This document shows positions 11,872 to 24,811 of a stretch of 64,000 nucleotides of DNA, piece after piece. Both the position numbers and the translations under genes were made by a program. The notes below the pieces were generated by a model that saw nothing but the letters and a program-made list of their open reading frames with translations, had not been told where the DNA came from and made no database searches. Source of the stretch: Ignelater luminosus (taxonomy: Eukaryota > Arthropoda > Insecta > Coleoptera > Elateridae). Location: positions 1 to 64,000 of the forward strand of contig VTPC01000478.1 of NCBI GenBank assembly GCA_011009095.1. The letters are read 5' to 3'. Every line of letters starts with the position of its first letter. Position 1 is the stretch's first letter.

Positions 11872-14800
11872 ACCATTAACAGATAAGTAATTGTTATTGT
11901 AGAATTTGATTAATGAATTAAAATATTTGAGTTAAGCTATCGTAAAACATAACCTATTATTTTGCTGCGAAACACAAAATTCTGTATTTGCCTTTTTAAA
12001 ATAGGGCGTTTTCCAGAAAAAGCGCAATCGATTATTTAAAAATAATATAATTTTTATATGAATTTCGATATGACATTGTTTAATTCATACGCTTACATTA
12101 CTTTACTTGTTAATCTTTATAAGAATGTGGCAAGCATTTTTCGTAACGACAAGTGGTAATTTTCACATTAAAAGTGTAAGAATTCTTGTAGAAAATGTGA
12201 CGCGACGCTTAGGTATTTGAAGTGTTTTAAGGAAGTACTTTTTTCGATACTTTTTGCTTTTAAATTGTTTACCGCATTTTTAATTTCATCTTAAATGCTT
12301 TGAACACCCTTTTCTGACATTGTAATAATGTCTTATTTAAAGTAAGCTATTACATACTTATTTACGGAGAAACTTGATCCACTTTTCTGATACAATAAAC
12401 CATGTAAAACGCAAGTTAATTTTACACAAATTCTTGAAAACCTATGTTGAAAAAGAAATACATTAAAGCTACCTTTTATTTACTTAATAAAGCTATTATC
12501 CATACCTATTGATTGAGCAATATCCTAAGTGTTTTTTGAAATCACAGTTAACAATTCTTTTATCCGTTAAAAATGCATGAAATTCTAAAAATTGCCAGTT
12601 TTTCAGAAATAACGGAAGAAGCGATTGAGCTCTTTTATGTACAAATTTCAAGCGATTATACAGAAAAAAAAAAGTAGTTCAACATCATCATAATAGTCTT
12701 TTACTAAGAAATTTACTGTAAAAGCTTCCAAAGATATTTTTAAAAGAAACCGTAAATAGAATAAGATTTCATTTTTTTTATTAGAGATTATTTATTTTAG
12801 ATTTTTCGATACTTTTTTCTCTTAATTTCGAGAAAGAATCTTTAACCCAGTTTGTTTCATTCTTAAACGCTTTGAAAACAACCAAAAGAGTTCCCTAATT
12901 AGTTTGCATTCTACACGTAAAGTTTGTTTTAAATTCATTACCAGTAATTAGTTGTTTAGTTTAAATTAAATGCACTTTAGCATACGATAATTGCTATTTT
13001 AGATGGAAATGCGTATCCCTGAATCAGAACTCGCATATGCAATTACTGAAGGTTCCTTAATTTCAAGCCGTAGATTAAATACGGACAGCGCCAAGCTGGT
13101 TTAATTATTCTGAAATTCCGCAGGTAGCTATATCCACGTAGATAAAAGATAGAATTACCTGATGGGCAATCTGAGTTGGTTTACTATTACTTCCTAAATG
13201 TATATTAAAACCGTTTAATGATTACTTTGCTACTGGAATAACCTAATCCCGTGGTCTCATTTTACTTAATCTTTGCACAATTTCCTTATATGGTGTAGAA
13301 TGGCAAATAGTTTTAACTCAGTGGGATACTTTGAAGTGATAAATGGGAATTCATAAGAACTAATGATTGTTTATTCAGTCTTAGTTGGTAAACTTTGCTA
13401 TTTATATTTGATGTCGTCAAATAAATTTAATAAATAACTGCCTAGAAAGAGAAAAATAAAATCCTCTTATGTACATACTACGTAGGTATATCAAAAATTA
13501 CTGGCTCGCAGGTAATTTATTTTTAATGTAGTCGACTTCTTACATGTAAAGTTTAGTTGAACGGATTTATTTTATGTGGAAGTAGAATTTATTGACCACA
13601 TCCAATCACTAATAAAATTATTAACGCTTCGTAATTAGTTGAATATTTATTAAAACATAACGGTGCAGCTTTTAGTAATAGGGCGGCAAGATGTAACGTG
13701 CATTTATAGACACAATAGTAAGGAAGTGGCTATTGAGACGGTGTCAGTGTTGTAGGGTAATTATTGTTTTTAGCTTTGCGACGTTTGACGTGATTATGTT
13801 TTATCTGGAACACGCGAGGATCGTAACTAGATACGGAAACCGGCGAATCTCCTTCATCTGTCTATGATCAGAGCCTTAATTACTTCTACCTCCATGTGAC
13901 ATGATGCTATCTGCTGGGAATATCAGATCACATTACAGTTTATACTTTAATGAGATGTCGGTTATGCTCTACCTTTATACATAAACACGAAGCGGCAAGT
14001 GTATGGATTGCCATTTACTCAAACCGTACTACCTTGTATCTGTTTCCTAATATTAAATACTGATCTAAACGTCATATATTGCAGTGCATATTTAGCATAA
14101 GGGCGACGCCATAAGCTCTTGTCGTACAAGAGTTTAATCGCGTATTTTAGCTATCGAGACGCTTTTTATGCCGCACACCTTCAATAAGTTTATTCTCGGA
14201 TCGTTTAACGTTCGTTCATTCATTAAATTCTCACAATTACGGCAATTTTTCCTGGCTTTTATTACATTGATAACAGTATTTGGTTTCTTGAGCAATTGTG
14301 AACTGAAATGATTTAATTAAACGATTACATTTACGATTGTAAAATGATTTAATAAACATTTCCGAATATCAAAGCAAAGGAAGAAACTTGGTTTTTAATA
14401 TTACCAGCTGCAAACAATTAAAGCCATTTCTTCAATACGTTTACCGAAAGAAATAAAATAAATCATTCTTGATTGATTAATTAAAATGAAAATTAATTAA
14501 GATTAAAACAGGTAAGAAATGATATGCGATATATTTATGCATATATTTAAGTAGTATAGATACCAAGAAAATAGAATTTTATTCATTTTTATTTTTGATT
14601 AAAATGTTATCTGTATAATTGTTACATGTTAGCAGAACCTTTAGTACCCGTAAACCGTTAATGGCCTTTTTATAAATGTGTTAACGGAGACATTCGGTAC
14701 ATAAAGCTTAATGAAGACACTTGGTACATATAGACTTTTGAAACAGTTTTTGTTAATCTGGTATTCAATTCTTATGTTAGTTGCAATAATCACGTAATGA

Positions 14801-15120
14801 AATAAAGTCTGTTATAAATTAAAAGTATACAGTATGTTACTGGAGTAATCAAGTGAGTTCGTCCGTTAGTTACAGCTACTTACGGCAAATTTAGAAATTA
14901 ATAGAGTGCAACATTGTTCAGTCAATATATACATATATGTTTTAATGCAACTTGTAAACATGCATTCAGTTGTTATTGTTATAAAATTTAGATGAATTGT
15001 TGGATTCTCTTACTACAATGATCATGATGAATGAATATGCTATCTGTATTTTTTGTGTTACTGACATTCTGACTTTGTCGTGATTTCGAAATTTTGAGCC
15101 TCACAATACTCAGGTTATAG
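11872..15120. other. AT-rich stretch, nothing recognised
   Basis: About 3.2 kb without any open frame long enough to be listed and without a repeat or RNA gene that I can recognise. It may be unique intergenic or intronic sequence. Confidence 0.5.
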
Positions 15121-15122
15121 TA

Positions 15123-17130
15123 CAGTCAAATTAGGAGTTTTCCCAGAAAAGTTCACAAAAGTTTTGATACTTGGTAGAGTATTCGAGGGAAATCCCCTGA
15201 TGTATGAAACATAATTATCCCCCTCTTTTTTGGTGAGCTCGAGTAGGTAGAGAGCAAAATCTGTCAATTTTCTAACCTTTTTTCAGTTAAATATCTCGAA
15301 AAATATCGATCGTAGCAAAAAATAGACTATATACAAAATTAAAGTAGACAAAAGGTCCTACAAAATCGATTCTATTCATTTTTTTCTAGCGAAGATTGTT
15401 TTCGAAAGATTGAGTTTGAGATTTGAGGTGTTTTAGGAATTGGTACAAGAGACCGTTCTAGCACATTCGCTACCCTTTAAACGTGATTTATGTAGGCCAG
15501 CCGTGACCATGGAACCTGTTCTTGAATAATATTGTATTATCTGGATATTCAGAATTTTGAATATGGTTCGAATTTTAGAGGGGGGGGGGGGTACTTTTTC
15601 GTCCTTTTTTTAGTTTATAGCGATTTTCTGAAAGGTATAGAAACCATGTGAAATGTTACTAGATAAAAAACTTAAACTAGATGATTGTCTTGACGAAACA
15701 AAATAGTAATATTCCAATTTGTTGTATCTGAAGAAGGAAAACAGAAAAATATTTTGCAAAACTTGAAACCATTTAATGATGAATAAATAAAATTTCTACA
15801 TAATTATTGTATTATGTATATAAGAAAAATAGAAGATGAATATTTTTTTTGTATTGCTTCTTTATCTTCCTCCAAGATGATTTTCTCAATAGCAGTGTCC
15901 AGGCCATTCGAGCAGTCGCCGTGACAGTTGCGGCACACAATGGAACAATTCATGCCAATTTTCTTGTATCCACACTACAACTCCTAGCGCATCTATAGAA
16001 GATGATGTTGAGAACATTTTCAGGAGGAACAGGATTTTTGGTTGTAGTAAGCACTAGGTTTCCATTAGACCTTTGCTCCATCCCCATTGCTCAGCAGAAG
16101 CTGATTTCCCATCCAGAGCTGTACTTGGTGGTAACTCAATATGAATGCTGCATAGCTACCCATTCGATGCAAGATAGAAAAAGTAGACTTGATTTGATAT
16201 TCGAAGCAGACTTGGTGAAGGCATAGTACCTAAGCAAGTTTAGGGAAGTTGTAGATGTAAAAGTTCTATGTAAAGCAATGAAGTATTTTCCCCCGCTTTG
16301 TCTACCTCTTCATGCGTTGATTGGAGGCTGTTGAATACATGAACTATGAAATGCAGTTCCTCATGTAGCAGCAAAAGTTTGCAACCAGCAGTCTTTGCTT
16401 TTTTGTTAAGGAAGCTGACGTTATGTCATAGCCTGTAAAAGCATGAGCACAAAGTATGTGATGTAAGCCATTTTGTTGTAAATGTGTCGAAGAAAATACC
16501 TGAATTGATACTTTTCCTCTACCAGGCTTGTAAAAAAAAATATTTTATTCGGCAGGTGCCAAAGCTGTGTGGAATACGAGGAGGTCTATATCCTCCCAAC
16601 TAGATCTACTACATCTTCTCATATACACTAGATTTTTCAATGGCCTACCTAAGTACATAAATAAATTTCTGGTGCATAAATACTCGTACATACAATTGGC
16701 CTTCCACTCGTGGTTGACCAAGATAAATCACATTTAAAGGGTTTCCAGGGTGATTAAACGCAGTGTGACATGTAGGTAGTCTTCAAGACAGCTTCCTGTA
16801 CTCAATACCTGAAACACCTCGAATTTCGAACTCAAGTATTTCGGAAACAATCATTGCTAGAAAAAGATGAATAGAATCGATTTTGTAGGAAATTTTGTTC
16901 ACTTTATTTTGTATCGACTATATTTTTTTACTAAGATTGATATTTTCGAGATGTTTACAAAACAAAGATTAGAAAATTGACAGATTTTACCCTCTACCTA
17001 CTCGAGCTTACCAAAAAAGAGGGGGATAATTATGTTTCATACATCAGGCAATCTCCATCAAATACTCTACAGAGTATCAAAACTTTTGTGAACTTTTCTG
17101 GGATACCCCTTTTTTGCCCTAGTTTGACCG
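15123..17130 (-). mobile_element. 2-kb element with ~400-base terminal inverted repeats, decayed
   Basis: The sequence from 15123 and the reverse complement of the sequence ending at 17130 match closely for about 330 bases. Shared blocks include CCAGAAAAGTTCACAAAAGT, ATGTATGAAACATAATTATC and CAAAATCGATTCTATTCAT. Weaker similarity continues inward to about 15525 and 16700. Ends begin CAGTCAAA and CGGTCAAA with TA outside; a 6-7 base flank match (TTATAG / TTATTAG) is an alternative duplication. The interior keeps minus-strand coding remnants of a multicopy animal protein. It looks like a broken, internally shortened DNA element of a family I cannot name. The interior has several interruptions. 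Confidence 0.75.
15890..16600 (-). pseudogene. Remnant of multicopy protein with EDxDLL and HAFTGxDxTSA motifs and a Cys-rich tail
   Basis: Minus-strand translation shows, in order, EDIDLLVFHTALAP (about 16590-16550), HILCAHAFTGYDITSA (about 16470-16420), YHQVQLWMGNQ (about 16110) and CSIVCRNCHGDCSNG (about 15930). From memory, the EDxDLL and HAFxGCDTTSA pair marks a nuclease-like protein family present in many copies in aphid, cnidarian and other invertebrate genomes, often ending in a Cys-rich module of the form CNC...C.C...G..CS..C..C.G..C.N. That association, and its position between long inverted repeats, suggests it is the coding cargo of this element. It is heavily broken. Function beyond likely nucleic-acid binding is not inferred. 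Confidence 0.5.
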
Positions 17131-17132
17131 TA

Positions 17133-20100
17133 TTATTAGACTATTCTCGGAAAAACAAATGATGTTGCGTTCATTTTGATTTGACAAATAACTTTCATTT
17201 TTGTACTGTTTTACCCACTAGAATGTCTGGAATATTTTGGTATATAAGTTTAAAAATTAGAACAATAAATTTCTTGTTGCACAACATTTGTTATGTAATT
17301 TGAAGGGTGAATGGCATCGTTGTCTTGATGTAATCTCCTGGTTTTCACTTTTGCTTACCCCAATTCCAATAAACACATTATTTCAAGAGTATGTTTTTGG
17401 CTGCACTGTCTTGTTGGCCGTCAGAGGATACGGTATTTTCTTTCCAGTAGCAGAGAGCTGTTTAAACCATCCGAAGACATCTCCATCTGGATACCTACTA
17501 ATAACTTTAAATTATTTGTCGTACTATTCATCTATTAAATTCATTTCTAAATCGAAGTTTGAAATAACTGAAACATCAACAAGGAAGAATTTGTGTTAGG
17601 GTTTAGGTTGCAATTGGCTAGTATTTGAGAAAAAATGGTTTGCTTTGCAGTGGTCAGCAAAACAGTGTATTATCCCTTACGAAGGTAGATATAATCATAA
17701 GCGGAAAAACTGGAAATTACAATAAGACAGTATCGCCATTCACTTAAGCAAACAACAGAATAATGACTTAAAGAGAAAAAATGGACTTCAATTGACAGAT
17801 GGAAATGCACACAATATTGCTATTTTAAAGAATTCCCACAGACATTTACCAAACTCAAACAGATTCACTTTACAGGTTTCTGTTTTACTTATATTCCAAT
17901 TCACTGGCAAGCGATGCAAATCTAGCTTCCTATTGAACCGTAGTTATTTCGGAACTTTGTCCTAGTTTCTAGTGTTCAAAAGGGGGGCCACTCCAAATCC
18001 GTGTTCCACTCTCCAAATATTCCGGATGAAGTATCGTTGCTTTTTTAAACTCCCGAAACATTTAATCCGTGTTTGTCCATCTATCTGCTGAACCAATGGG
18101 GCGACGTTATCATCTGATAAAAATCAGTAAAACCTAATGGGTAAAACGGGTATTTAAAAAAGTAAATGATTTATGACAATCAGAGATGGAATTTTGAAGG
18201 AAACGTGATAAACTAATTCTGTTGGCGATAATTTCGAAATATCTGGTAGCTAGAATAAGTACTTTAAGGGAATAACTGTAGTTCTGTCGTATTATCTAAG
18301 AACTATATCTATACTAGTGACAGAATTTGCATATCTAAGAAGTAGAAACTTTTGCGTATAAAAGTATGACACAGTTATAGAGGTGTGCCGACAGTGCCGT
18401 GTGTTGTGTGGACGGATGAAGACGTTGGCTGCCGATCCAATTTTATCACTATCAACTGTAGGACGCTTTGAAACGTAGGGCTCCTATGGAGGACACCACA
18501 GCGACTCGGAAGGATGATAACGGAAGCCATCTTTCCGCACTGCCTAGTGTGAATCTACAATGGGAACGTTGACGGGGTGAGACTAGTGTTGTCGCAAGCC
18601 ACCGAGGTCACCTCTACGCTACCCATCGTCTTATACAATGATCATATACAATCCAAGCCAATCAGCATTGTCCAGACTTCCGTAACATTTTCTCAGGAGT
18701 ACAACATAACGATTACGATTTACAAAATCCTTGACATCGAGGTCTCTTTGTAATCGACGCAAACAACTCTACAGGTTCTACTACCGTAGAGACATCTACA
18801 AGCTTGTGCTTTCGGCCAAAATTAAAATGTTTAGCTTTCATACAGTCAGTCATCTTCTCTTCATCTTCCTGTATTTGTAAATAGTATATATTTATGTACA
18901 TCATTGTTTTGTTAAGTAATTTCTCAGTTAGTTTTTATTAGTATCCAATTTTAACTGAGTTATACAAAAATGATTGCATTTGACAATTTAACCTACAATT
19001 ACTTGCATCCTTATTCAATTTCTAAAAATCTTCTTTTGAAAAAAAACACTTCTTACACCATAAAGTAGTAGATATCCTACGTTTCTACACAATAAGCGTT
19101 TCAAGTAACGCTGAATATCCCGTATACAGTACAAAAATTATCTGTTTTGTAACAGATTTGTAAGAACGTTCATTAAATTATCGTTTCGGTTACAAAAATT
19201 CGATACATCCTAAATACAGGAAATTGAAAAGTAGTAAGATTTGTACATATTAAATAACAAGCAAAAGAAGAGAAAATTAGTTTGTTTTATTATAGTTTCA
19301 AGAAAATGATCTTGGCCAAATTAACTGCCCTTTTAGGCCATTGTACACCGAGGAGCCAGATGATAGAAGTGACTAAAACACAACAAGAAAAGAATTGATC
19401 CATTGTCGCAAACAAATAAACCCACTGTTTCTGTTTGATTCATTCTTACATCATCATTATCACTAACGTTAACGGACATAATATATCATATTAGGTACTA
19501 CTTTCACAAGGTGTGATTGATTCCGGTGTGATCACCACTTCTAGTCATAATAGCCAAATTGAAAAATAAAACAATGTGAATACAATACAATACGAAAGAA
19601 TCTTGGTAATTCTTAAAAAGTAACTGTACCTCACAAAGGAGTTACACCCAAATGACGTACAGAAACAATTTGGAGTTAACTAGGCCCACTTGAAAGTTTT
19701 TATAATTACCTCCAGGCTAGAGAGTGATTGATTGATTTCCGTCTTGGGCTGATACTTTTTAAGACTTTCAATTAGGACCTTTGTATCTACCAGAATGGAG
19801 ACCTTCCAAATACTAGTTCATTTAGATTATTAGAAACTGCGCAAGGTCAATGTCACCATGATTAAGTGAATGATAAAAGTTACATTTTGCTTTTTTCCGT
19901 TCATCTTACACAAAAGACTCAATAAAGTGTCTACAGGGTTGGATTGTAACGTAGCGCAAAATTCTCAGTGTGAATGTATGACTAAATAAGTTTTTCTTTT
20001 GTTTTTGTATTTTTGAGAGGTCCTTTGCACTGTTCTATACTTATTTGATATTTCTGTAATAACTGTCATTCCTGAGTCAGTATTGCGCGTTATAGACCAC

Positions 20101-22928
20101 GCTGACAATCTATATCCAACCGTCAAGTTATATTTTTCATATAAAGTGTAAGTAGGATAGTAAATTGCATGTTTTCGGAATGGGGACTTCAGTTTACACA
20201 TACACATAAATGAAACAGGAAGCTCGAAATTACTACAAAACTAAAATAATGAGAATCAATGAAAACCATCAACACCCCTCAGAGGCACAGTTACATAAAA
20301 CAAGATAGTATTGTAACAGGCTTTTCCGGTATACCATTAGTGTCGCCGGAAATGTGAAAATGAAGTTGAACCTAGAACTTCTATTGACGAAAATCAATTA
20401 ATTCTACTGACCTGAATGTTTTACAATTTACATGCTCCTCTATATTGGGTAAACACCCACTTTTATAACTATTCTAATAAAATATTCAAGATTTGTATAT
20501 AACTTATCTTGCTTATCTGGCATCAATAGATATTTGTCTGTTTTTACTGAATTCTTAAAATAAACAAATCTTTATGTATAAATTGATTTTAAATTTGATG
20601 GCTAAATTAACATAGGCAATATTTAAGGTAATCAAAAGCATTGGTAAATCAAATGATAATTGTATGGGAGTTCTGAGGTGCTGTTGGTTTATAATATGTG
20701 CCGCTAAATAGTAAAATAATAAAAAGTTGTTTATTAAAGTTTGTACACTGGTTAACCAGTTGTTACAATTGTTGTGGAACCGATCAACTGATGTGAGTTG
20801 ATGTTCGGCTGAGATTCAAACACTAAGAGAGAGTTTAAAATGTTTACAAGCTTTATATATACAAGTCATGCAAAGAGCGGAGTTCGTAGAAAAACTACAA
20901 TAATGATTTTCTGAAAACTTCTAATAAGAGTTTTGTGTTAGATACTCTAAGAATTAGGCAGTAAACAAAATTCTTAAACCTTCTACGAAAATTATTTATA
21001 ATGCATAAAAGTGTAAAGAATTTTAGGTACTTTTGAAAGAGATTAAAAACAAGACCCTTTTTAGAAAGTGTCTCTACAATTGTAACAAAATGCTATTGCT
21101 CTTAGTTAAAAATCGAAAATATTTGCTAACTTTTACTAGCATAAATTTTCTTACATTATTACTAGAACGTTTCACTTTATAACGGTAATCATCTTTGTGC
21201 CAATTATCATGTGTAGACAGATTTACAGTACTTTAATTAAGAATGTGCTTTTTTGAAGACACTATGAAAGTAATAACCCAAAAAGAAAGGAGAAATAATT
21301 TAATTCTAACATATGCAGTGCTATCTTAAAACCATCCATTTTCTTAATTACAAGATTAATTTTTTAAAAACATTTTGGTATAAACTAGGTATATTTAATT
21401 AACTGTACCTATTATTTAAACGTATAACGAGCTGAAGCCCAGCATGAGGTGTACAGTACCACAGATGTATATTATCTTCATACAGGATCTTTTGTGCAGG
21501 TTAAGCACTTATCATTATGAATTACATTATAATGTTCCATTATATCGCACAAAGTTGCTAATATTAATTTTTTTAATTCCTAGAACCAACATGTAGTACA
21601 ATAATTTAGCTTAACGTAATTCGTCATTGCAGATGAAATTAAGGAAGTTCTATTACTTAGAAAAAAATGAAAACATAATTCACAATGCAAATTGCTGTTT
21701 ACTTGATATATTAAGAGGCGGTAAATTTTACGTTTAACACACTTTTTGTTATTTATTGCTATCATGTTGGTGGTTCAACGCAAGAAATATTTGAAATTAG
21801 TAACCGTGGGGGATCTCGATTATTTATAAGTTGAACAACTTGCTTGGACAGATCAGTTTTTATTTTTCGATAAGTAATAAAATGAGAATGTACATCAAAT
21901 GCAGCACACGATCGACTATCAACCCTGTTAGAATTACTTTTACATCTACCGAAACGACAAGCATAAATCGTCATTTATTGCTACTAGTAATAAGTGCCTC
22001 ATTATTGCAGTAACGGCTATGCAAACAAATTCATCCGCACACATATTTACATTCTACATAATGATCTTCTAAAGTAAATTCGGTATCCACCATATGCATA
22101 CAATGTTTGTACGCAAATATAGATTGTAAATCAGAGTAATAACTGTGTGTATTTTAACACCGAATTGCATGAATTATTTACTAGAGTTCTATAGATGTTG
22201 TGTGTATACTCATACGCGTATATGGCAAATAATACCGTAAAAAAGTTAGAAACTGATATCGTAAATAAACATGTAGAAATGAACAATAAATTATTGATTT
22301 CTAAGTATGTATGTACGTCCACAATGTTTGGTTCTTCGTTGTATTTGGATGTTTAGTGGTTTCTTCAAACTTTCGGTTACTTAAAACAGTAAAGATGGAT
22401 AATGGTAAAAATGCAGTTTATTTGTTGATAGTATAAAGGATGGGACAATTTAAAATCAACATTGAGTTTTCCTTCTTTATGAAATAAAATTAATATGGAG
22501 ACGCACTGTAGATTTATATCGATATCTATCAGTCTGATTACCAAACTAAAAGAATTTAGAATCTAAATGATGCTAAAAGGAATTGTTTCAAAGAATAGGT
22601 TTACTGTAGTTTAGGTTTCAAAATTTCCCATGGAACTGCTTATTGTCAGTTTGGTAAATTTGTTCTATAGACCTTCAGAGAAAACTAAAGTTCTCAAGAG
22701 TACCTTTAAACGGAATAAAATAGTATATTGTTCTGTAAGCGCTGCCAGTTTCAAGGCACCTCGTAGAGCTATCTTGGAATTCCAAGCCTTGGTGGTGGGA
22801 TGACCAAAGTTCGAGTGATTTGGTACTGGTTCCTATTTTCATACCAAAGATATCTTTGAGATATATGTTATCGAATCGTAACGGAAATAGAGTGGACGCC
22901 TATGTGGGTACCTCTATATTAGTTAGTC
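17133..22928. other. Long stretch without recognised gene
   Basis: Mostly AT-rich. A GC-richer island at about 18380-18620 reads as neither a known domain nor an RNA on either strand. The frame at 17288-17599 (+) has no recognisable domain. A perfect 14-base palindrome ACTGGTTAACCAGT lies at 20747-20760. Nothing else supportable. Confidence 0.45.
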
Positions 22929-22930
22929 TA

Positions 22931-24191
22931 ACACATGGGCTTCTTTTGTTCAAAATTAGCTTTATTCATCAACGTAATTTCCATCAAGAACAAGTCAATC
23001 ATTCCAGCGCCGCTCTAACATTTCAATACCACTTTTGTAGAACGATTTATCTTTTGCCTCAAAATAGGACTCAGTTTCAGCGTTAACCTCTTCATTCTAG
23101 CGAAATTTCTTACCGGCAAGCATTTTGTTTTAGGTCTGCAAACAGCCAGTAGTCGCTGGGAGCCAAATCTGGCGAATACGATGGATGTGGAAGCAATTCG
23201 AAGTTCAATTCATGTAGTTTTTCCATTGTTTTGATTGACTTGTGACACGGTGCGTTGTCTTGATGAAACAAAATTTTTTTCTTTACCATATGCGGTCGTT
23301 TCTTTGCAATTTCGGCCTTCAAACGCTCTAATAACGCTATATAATATTCACTGTTGATGGTATTTTCCTTCTCAAGATAGTCGATGAATATTACACCACG
23401 CGCATCCCAAAATACCAAGGCCATAACCTTTCCAGCCGATTGTTGTGCTTTCGGTCGCTTTGGACGAGGTTCACCAGTTGCTGTCCACTCAGATGACGAT
23501 CGTTTTGATTCCGGAGTGAAGTGATGGATCCATGTTTCATCCATTGTCACGTTTCGACGCAAAAATTCCGGTTTGTTACGTTTAAACATGGCCAAACACT
23601 GCTCAGAAACATCAACACGTTCTTGTTTTTGGTGAACAGTGAGCAAACGCGGCACCCACTTTGAGCAGAGCTTTCTCATAGTCAAATGCTCATGCAATAT
23701 AAAGCCAACACGTTCTTTTGATATCTTTACGATGTCAGCTAACTCGCGCAACTTCACTTTTCGATCATTCAAAACGATTTTGTGGATTTTCTTGATGTTT
23801 TCTGGTGTTACCGCCTCATTTGGACGTCTACTGCGTTCTGCATCATCGGTGTCTTTACGACCACGTTTGAAGTCAGCAAACCAACGTTTTATTGTTGTTT
23901 CTGATGGAGCGGAGTCCCCATAACACTTTTCAAGCCATTGCTTCGCTTGAACGGTATTTTTTCCCATCAAGAAGCAGTGTAAAATTAAAACACGAAATTG
24001 GTTTTGATCCATTGTTTTGAAAATAACAAAAGTAGCGTCACTCTTAGCACAATAACTCACAAAATAATGAATAGAATATCATGAAATTTTAACAGCTGTC
24101 TTTTGAAGGTTAGTACTAACTGAAAAAGCGGTGAATGCAATAGAACTAGCGCCATCTATTTGTTAGGCCTGGGACTTTTCAGCCCATGTGT
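22931..24191 (-). mobile_element. mariner element, irritans-like, nearly whole (1.26 kb)
   Basis: The ends are ACACATGGGCT on the left (22931-22941) and its exact complement at 24181-24191, flanked by TA at 22929-22930 and 24192-24193, the expected mariner duplication. Inward of these 11 bases the right end continues GAAAAGTCCCAGGCCT, while the left end has diverged. The single transposase frame runs on the minus strand. Size, ends, target site and protein all agree on a Tc1/mariner element of the mariner family. It is one of the youngest-looking insertions here, since the frame is open for 300 codons. Confidence 0.93.
22962..24012 (-). pseudogene. mariner transposase (DD34D), C-terminal frameshift
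   Basis: Cut-and-paste transposase. The start MDQNQF at 24012 fits the family; the upstream in-frame Met would add 16 unrelated residues. N-terminal helix-turn-helix region through about residue 110, then the linker WVPRLL (119-124). Catalytic Asp residues are intact: MDET (D158), HQDNAPCH (D252), SPDLAPSD (D287), with 34 residues between the last two. At about residue 295 (DLK) the frame shifts and ends at 23110. The missing end is still readable in another frame (KMLAGKKF, NEEVNAETESYFEAK, YKSGIEMLERRW, LDGNYVDE) and carries two further stops, ending at 22962. It resembles Himar1-type irritans mariners. Probably inactive, but complete in its catalytic core. Confidence 0.92.
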
Positions 24192-24193
24192 TA

Positions 24194-24811
24194 TATAGAC
24201 AACTTTATAAATGGAAGGAGGTAGTTTTAGAAAATAATATAAAACTATTTTAAACATTGATCGAATTTAAACAGTTATAGGGGTAGGCTTGGTATAACCA
24301 CTTACCCGACACGTGCTCTGTCGGTACAGGAAGAATTTACTGCAAAAAATGGTGACCTTTTCAATAGCTGATAGAAAGCGATTTCAATTTGTATCAGCGT
24401 AATAAATCGATATTGCTTAACCTGGTTTGTCGGATAGAAGACAGAATGCTATTAAGGAATTTAAAATGCTATGCAGAGGTGCTTTTGCATCATCAAAAGA
24501 TGCAATTAACGGTTTTTACTCAATCGTTTTATTCATAATGATTTTGTAAATTTTATACTGCTATTCTACTAATTACTTGTCCGTCGTTGGAAAGGTACAT
24601 AAACATTAAAAAATATATGTACTATGCTTTAATAAAAAGTTATTTTTAAGGTTACGTATTTATCTGGAAACTGTCATGCAGAAGGAGAATGCGATACCAA
24701 TGATACACTAAAGCAAAATAAATAGAATCGACGGGTTTTGATCAATAGTTATGCGGAGTATCGTAATGTCAAATCAATAATCTCTTCATTGAGTAATGGA
24801 TGAGTGGGAGT
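24194..24811. other. Spacer, nothing recognised
   Basis: AT-rich, with no frame, repeat or RNA gene recognised. Confidence 0.4.

Noticed and set aside
15690-15725. GATGATTGTCTTGACGAAAC as a second hammerhead
   Set aside because: CTGATGA is not intact (an extra base gives CTAGATGA), stem II is poor and no cleavage triplet or stem I pairing follows.
18380-18620. GC-rich island as an RNA gene or exon
   Set aside because: No frame, fold or motif recognised on either strand.
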